DNA of 15,625 nucleotides from DSBX01 sp046484845 (GTDB taxonomy: Bacteria > Hydrothermota > Tepidihabitantia > Tepidihabitantales > Tepidihabitantaceae), in assembly GCA_046484845.1 (NCBI GenBank), contig JAWOIB010000047.1, forward strand, positions 1-15,625. The letters run 5' to 3'. The position numbers were made by a program, and so were the translations under genes. Of this stretch, positions 12,014 through 15,625 are shown piece after piece. The notes under the pieces are model-generated. The model saw only the letters and a program-made list of their open reading frames with translations, did no database searches and had not been told where the DNA came from. How positions within the stretch are numbered: position 1 is the stretch's first letter; each line of letters begins with the position of its first letter.

Positions 12014-14734
12014 ATGAACCGCAGACTGCTTGTCCCGCTGCTGGGACTGGTCCTGATTGCCGCCGCCTGGCCGGACGGAAACCGCCCGGTCATCCAGACC
12101 GAATCTGGCGACCCGTACTACGCCGGTCAGCTGATTGTCACCCTCGCGCCCGCCCTGCGCGGTGCGGTGGCCCTGCAGCAGGACGGGGAGCTGACGCTTT
12201 TCGGCGTCCCCGCACTCGATGAAATCTGCCGGCGCTGGCGGGTGGACGACATCACCGCACTCTGGCGCAACCCGGTGGTCTCGCCCGAGGCGGCGAGGCT
12301 CGGCTGCGACCTGCAGTACATCATCCAGTTCCCGGCCGACCAGGACATCGCCCCGGTCGCGGAAGCGCTACGCGCCCGCCCCGAAGTCGCGGACGTCTGC
12401 CCGAACGCCGCGCTGGCGCTCGACGACGTGCCCGATGACCCGCGCTACCAGGGCCAGTGGCATTTCCCGCCCCTGCGGGCGCCCGCGGCCTGGGCCATCG
12501 CCAAGGGCAGCAACACCGTCATCAATATGGTCCTTGACGACGGCCTCGACTGGGGCCACCCGGACATCGAAGCCAACCTCTGGGTCTGCCCGCTCGAGGA
12601 CCGCAACGGCAACGGACGTTTCGACCCCGAGCCGTACCCGGACGGCGACCTCGACGGCATCGACCAGTCCGGCAGCGGGTACATCGACGACGTCATCGGG
12701 TTCGACTTCGTGTTCGGCGACCCGGACCCGGCGCCCGGCGGCACCGACACCCACGGCACCCACTGCTGGGGCATCATCAACGCGGTCACCAACAACGCGG
12801 TCGGGGTCGCGGGCGCGACCTGGAACACCCGGTCGGTGGCGGTCCGCTGCGGCGGCGGCGGGTACGTCAACCTCGGCGCCGCGATTGCCGCCATCTACTG
12901 GGGAGTCAACCACCCCAGCCTCAACGTCTGGGCGATATCGATGAGCTTCGGCGGCAACTCGCCCTACGCGCCGATGCGCGACGCCTGCCAGTACGCCTGG
13001 GACATGGGCCGCGTGCTCTACGGCTCGGCCGGCAACGACGGCGGCGAGCTCGTCCGCTACCCGGCCTGCTACGACGGGGTCGAGAACGTCGCGGCCAGCT
13101 CCTCGGGCGACATGAAGGCCTCCTGGTCCAACTACGGCACCTGGGTCGACGTCACCGCCCCGGGCGACGGCATCCTCTCCACGGTCAGCCGCGCCACCGG
13201 CAGCGAGTACCAGACGATGAGCGGCACCTCGATGTCCGCCCCGCTCGCGGCCGGGGTCGCCTGCTGGATGAAATCGCTGGACCCGGGCATGTCCAATCAC
13301 GCCTGCACCGCCGCGATGCACGCGGCCTCCGACTCGATGCCGGACCCGCTCTACGCCCAGGGCAAGCTCGGGTCGGGCCGGGTCTCGATGGGCAACGTGG
13401 TCCTCCCCCGGTACTACTGCAACCTGACGATGACCGACTGGCGCTGGAACGACGCCGGCGGCAACGGCAACGGTCGGCCCGACCCGGGCGAGACCGCGGC
13501 GCTCATCATCACCTACGCCAACTCCGCCGGCTGGCAGAACGCCGCCGACGTTACCGCGACGCTTTCCACCTCGGTCAGCGGCATCGAAATCATCAAGGGC
13601 ACCGCCCGGTTCCCGGACATCCCGGCGGGCGGCAGCGGCCACTGCTCCGCGGACAGCTTCGTGGTCCGGGTGCCGGCCAACGTCCCGCCCCAGATGGTCA
13701 AGTTCCACCTGACGGTGAGTTCGGAGCCCAACCCGGCCTGGCCGGACACGCACTTTGTGGTCCAGTCCGGGGACCCGCGGGTACTGCTGGTGGACGACGA
13801 CCTCGGCCGGGACTACGAGAAGTGGTACCAGGCGGCCTGCGACACCAACGGGATTCTCTACGACCACTGGGACGTCCAGGCCCGGGGCGCGGCGCCTGGC
13901 TTCGGCGACCTGCGGCAGTATCCGGTGGTGGTCTGGTGGACCGGTCTCGACTCGCTGACCACGCTCACCGCGGCGGACCAGGCCGCGCTGGGCCAGTACC
14001 TCAACGACGGCAAGCGGCTGATCCTGTCCGGCCAGAACATCGCGAAACAACTGTCGGGCGAGTCGTTCCTGCGTGACCGGCTGCGCTCGGAGTTCGTGAC
14101 CGGCAGTACCGGCAAGCCGTTCCTGCCCGGTCTGGCCACCTGCCCGATTGTCCGGGGCGACACGATGGTGGTTGGCGGCGGCGGCGGCGCGAACAACGGC
14201 CAGTCGCTGGACGGGGTGCGGGCGGTGAACGGCGGCCAGGGCTCGGCCTACTACCAGGACTACGGCGACACGACGGTCCATTCGATGGTCCGGTACCAGG
14301 AGACGGACGGCCAGGCGGTGGTATTCCTGCCGGTGCCGTTCGAGGCCATCAACCATTCGACCGCGCGCTACCTCCAGAAATGGACGCTGCTGCGCCGGAT
14401 TTTCGAATGGTTTGGCGAGGCGGTGCCGGGAGTGGCGGACGAGTCGGGCGAACTGCCGCTGCTGCCGGACAAGCGGCCGTATGCGCTGCGGGTGACGCCG
14501 AGCCCGGTGACCGGCCGGGCCTGGGTGGAGTTCACCGCGCCGGTGAGCGGGCGGGTGGAACTGCGGGCCTACAACCTGAACGGCCGGCTGGTGCAGACCG
14601 GCGGGGCCGAGGTGAGCTTCGGCGAGCGGTCGCGGGTCGAGTTCGACGCGACCGGGCTGGCGGCAGGGACGTACCTTCTGCAGCTGCACACCGCGGCCGG
14701 GGCGTACGCCCAGCGGGCGACGGTGGTCCGCTAG
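12014..14734 (+). CDS. Secreted subtilisin-like (S8) protease with C-terminal sorting-type domain
   Basis: This 906-residue protein has a signal peptide (about 1-20), a propeptide-like region (about 30-145) and an S8 catalytic domain (about 150-450). The triad is Asp175 in VLDDGLDWGHPD, His247 in DTHGTHCWG and Ser406 in SGTSMSAP; Asn341 in SAGNDG forms the oxyanion hole. A calcium-type insert (about 195-230) contains DRNGNGRFD and DGDLDG. A beta-sandwich region (about 470-585) follows, then a domain opening PRVLLVDDD (587) that resembles the glutamine-amidotransferase-like fold found in large secreted proteins. The last 84 residues (YALRVTPSP from 823, YNLNGRLVQ, LAAGTYLLQL) look like a type IX secretion/FlgD-Ig sorting domain. 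Departures from the usual motifs are DDG for DTG/DSG and PLA for PHV. AGGAGG precedes the ATG by 4 nt; a strong terminator follows. Probable role: extracellular protein breakdown. Confidence 0.93.
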   Translation: MNRRLLVPLLGLVLIAAAWPDGNRPVIQTESGDPYYAGQLIVTLAPALRGAVALQQDGELTLFGVPALDEICRRWRVDDITALWRNPVVSPEAARLGCDLQYIIQFPADQDIAPVAEALRARPEVADVCPNAALALDDVPDDPRYQGQWHFPPLRAPAAWAIAKGSNTVINMVLDDGLDWGHPDIEANLWVCPLEDRNGNGRFDPEPYPDGDLDGIDQSGSGYIDDVIGFDFVFGDPDPAPGGTDTHGTHCWGIINAVTNNAVGVAGATWNTRSVAVRCGGGGYVNLGAAIAAIYWGVNHPSLNVWAISMSFGGNSPYAPMRDACQYAWDMGRVLYGSAGNDGGELVRYPACYDGVENVAASSSGDMKASWSNYGTWVDVTAPGDGILSTVSRATGSEYQTMSGTSMSAPLAAGVACWMKSLDPGMSNHACTAAMHAASDSMPDPLYAQGKLGSGRVSMGNVVLPRYYCNLTMTDWRWNDAGGNGNGRPDPGETAALIITYANSAGWQNAADVTATLSTSVSGIEIIKGTARFPDIPAGGSGHCSADSFVVRVPANVPPQMVKFHLTVSSEPNPAWPDTHFVVQSGDPRVLLVDDDLGRDYEKWYQAACDTNGILYDHWDVQARGAAPGFGDLRQYPVVVWWTGLDSLTTLTAADQAALGQYLNDGKRLILSGQNIAKQLSGESFLRDRLRSEFVTGSTGKPFLPGLATCPIVRGDTMVVGGGGGANNGQSLDGVRAVNGGQGSAYYQDYGDTTVHSMVRYQETDGQAVVFLPVPFEAINHSTARYLQKWTLLRRIFEWFGEAVPGVADESGELPLLPDKRPYALRVTPSPVTGRAWVEFTAPVSGRVELRAYNLNGRLVQTGGAEVSFGERSRVEFDATGLAAGTYLLQLHTAAGAYAQRATVVR

Positions 14735-14753
14735 CCCGCCGGACCGAGACATC

Positions 14754-14788
14754 GTGCGGCAGCGCCGTCCGGCGCTGCCGCACTCTTT
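14754..14788 (+). terminator. Intrinsic terminator after the S8 protease gene
   Basis: A perfect 13-bp stem (GTGCGGCAGCGCC / GGCGCTGCCGCAC) with a GTCC loop is followed by TCTTT, 19 nt after the stop codon. Confidence 0.85.
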
Positions 14789-15078
14789 CGGGCGGTCAGC
14801 GGGCTGGAACGGTGCTGACGAACCGCGAACTCAACGGCCGGCAGCGAGGCGATGAGCCAGGTACCCGGGCCGGCCGACACTGCCCATGCCGACCAGGCAG
14901 TTCGCCCCGGACCGCGGTGCTCGGCCCGGAACCCACCGAATACCTCTTCCTCGTAGCCCGGGGTGACGGTAGTCGGATCTTCTCCCGCACCCACCGCGAG
15001 CACGAACGCGCCCGCCGCCGGCTCAGCACCGGACGTTGAACCTGAGCGCGCCTCCTCGGGCGCAGGCCGAACAGCCGC
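14789..15078. other. 290-nt stretch without a supported gene
   Basis: Between the protease terminator and the stop of the right-edge gene, both strands have open frames of 77-90 codons. None has a ribosome-binding site, promoter or recognisable domain, and the minus-strand frames run into the terminator stem. A decayed gene fragment is possible; nothing in the sequence proves it. Confidence 0.4.
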
Positions 15079-15576
15079 CTACCGCTGAATCGCGACCATG
15101 CGGACGAAATCCCGGTCTGGAGACCGCTCCCACAAAGCAGTCCGTACGAAGTAGACTCCGGGTGCGAGATGCCGGACGTCGTTGTCGCCGGGCTGTAGCT
15201 CCATAACCTTCCGGCCGGTGGCGTCGAGGAGGAACGCGGGACATGACCCGCTTCGGTTCTCCGAACCGGGGTCGTGTCCCAAGTCCGTGAGGCTCAGACT
15301 GCCGCGCACGACCGTCGGGCCGCGGCCCACAGACCGCCGTTGCGCCCCCCGCGGTTCATTCACCCCGGTCAGCAACGAATCCCGGATGATGACCACCGAG
15401 TCGAGCGGCGGACTACTGAAGTACACCCGGCCATCGGCTTCGTTGATGCAGCCCTGGTATGCCCAGTCAAGAACCGGGAAACGTGCCAGTTCCAGGTTGG
15501 TCAAGCAATCAAAGACGACAACCCAGGAACTGGCCCGTTTCCCGGTTCTTGACTGGGCATACCAGGGCTGCATCAA
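15079..15576 (-). CDS. C-terminal part of a sorting-domain protein, 5' end disrupted
   Basis: The genuine coding part runs from about 15525 down to TAG at 15079. It reads WVVVFDCLTNLELARFPVL, then GCINEADGRVYFSSPPLDSV, a YVTN/beta-propeller-like repeat. It ends in a type IX sorting-like domain containing FLLDATGRKVMELQPGDNDV, LAPGVYFVRT and VRMVAIQR. That ending is typical of secreted proteins in WOR-3-like genomes (family memory). The open frame continues up to an ATG at 15576, but those first residues (MMQPWYAQSRTGKRAS) come from the opposite strand of a 100-nt inverted copy of the gene itself, so this start is not believable. The true N-terminus is missing because of an assembly fold-back or a real rearrangement. 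No promoter or ribosome-binding site is seen. Confidence 0.65.
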   Translation of the reverse strand: MMQPWYAQSRTGKRASSWVVVFDCLTNLELARFPVLDWAYQGCINEADGRVYFSSPPLDSVVIIRDSLLTGVNEPRGAQRRSVGRGPTVVRGSLSLTDLGHDPGSENRSGSCPAFLLDATGRKVMELQPGDNDVRHLAPGVYFVRTALWERSPDRDFVRMVAIQR

Positions 15577-15625
15577 CGAAGCCGATGGCCGGGTGTACTT
15601 CAGTAGTCCGCCGCTCGACTCGGTG
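15394..15625. repeat. 100-nt inverted repeat at the right window edge
   Basis: Bases 15394-15493 and 15526-15625 are reverse complements with one mismatch in 100, separated by 32 nt. The repeat may extend past the window. Both arms encode the same propeller-like peptide, on opposite strands (ELARFPVLDWAYQG and onward), and the single mismatch is synonymous (GCA/GCC, Ala). Near the junction, GGTTG at 15495-15499 faces CAACC at 15519-15523, a short natural inverted repeat that could have seeded a fold-back. Confidence 0.95.

Noticed and set aside
12368..14752. Minus-strand frame of 794 codons
   Set aside because: Antisense to the S8 protease, whose triad, signal peptide, ribosome-binding site and terminator are all evident.
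14731..15029. Minus-strand frames of 77-90 codons beside the protease terminator
   Set aside because: No start signals or recognisable domains, and they overlap the terminator hairpin.

Overview
The window is a very GC-rich, densely coded stretch of a bacterial genome. The cell it suggests has a Gram-negative type envelope. Evidence is an OmpA-type protein with a peptidoglycan-binding domain, a lipoprotein, several exported proteins, and two proteins ending in a domain that resembles the type IX secretion sorting domain (one a subtilisin-like protease). The style of those C-termini and of the exported repeat proteins recalls candidate division WOR-3 (Stahlbacteria) and related uncultured lineages. 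That placement is inference from memory; no marker gene in the window proves it.

Layout, left to right. A tRNA-Ser(GGA) lies on the minus strand at 141-225. Next is a three-gene minus-strand cell-wall operon read from 2605 down to 313: a secreted M15-type peptidase, an L,D-transpeptidase, and a paralogue of it that has lost the catalytic cysteine. From 5091 down to 2704 is a six-gene minus-strand operon: a small repeat protein, a DUF2089 zinc-ribbon/HTH protein, a DUF4097 protein, two tandem small LiaI/LiaF-like membrane proteins (one of only 59 codons), and a YvlB/LiaX-N-like protein. It resembles the Lia/Yvl envelope-stress systems of Firmicutes. Four of its proteins carry the same short helical module.

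The plus strand then carries an exported protein with calcium-loop repeats (5461-6552) and a UPF0158 protein (6613-7038). These meet, tail to tail, an HD-domain phosphohydrolase and queH (epoxyqueuosine reductase) on the minus strand (8932-7049). From 9180 the plus strand encodes a lipoprotein, an OmpA-family protein with three tandem carboxypeptidase-regulatory-like domains, and a large secreted S8 protease. Strong hairpin terminators follow the last two. The right edge (15079-15625) holds the 3' part of another sorting-domain protein whose 5' part is interrupted by a near-perfect 100-nt inverted duplication reaching the window end.

Eight promoter-like sites share TTGACA/TTGACC, a 16-17 nt spacer and a TA-rich -10, and four begin TTGACAGCC. 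Several sit so close to the start codon that the mRNA would be leaderless, with a GTG or TTG start and no Shine-Dalgarno. Other genes use clear GGAGG sites. The points most worth following are the shared-module envelope operon, the transpeptidase/pseudo-transpeptidase pair, the dockerin-like calcium loop inside the M15 peptidase, the leaderless promoter pattern and the terminal inverted repeat.
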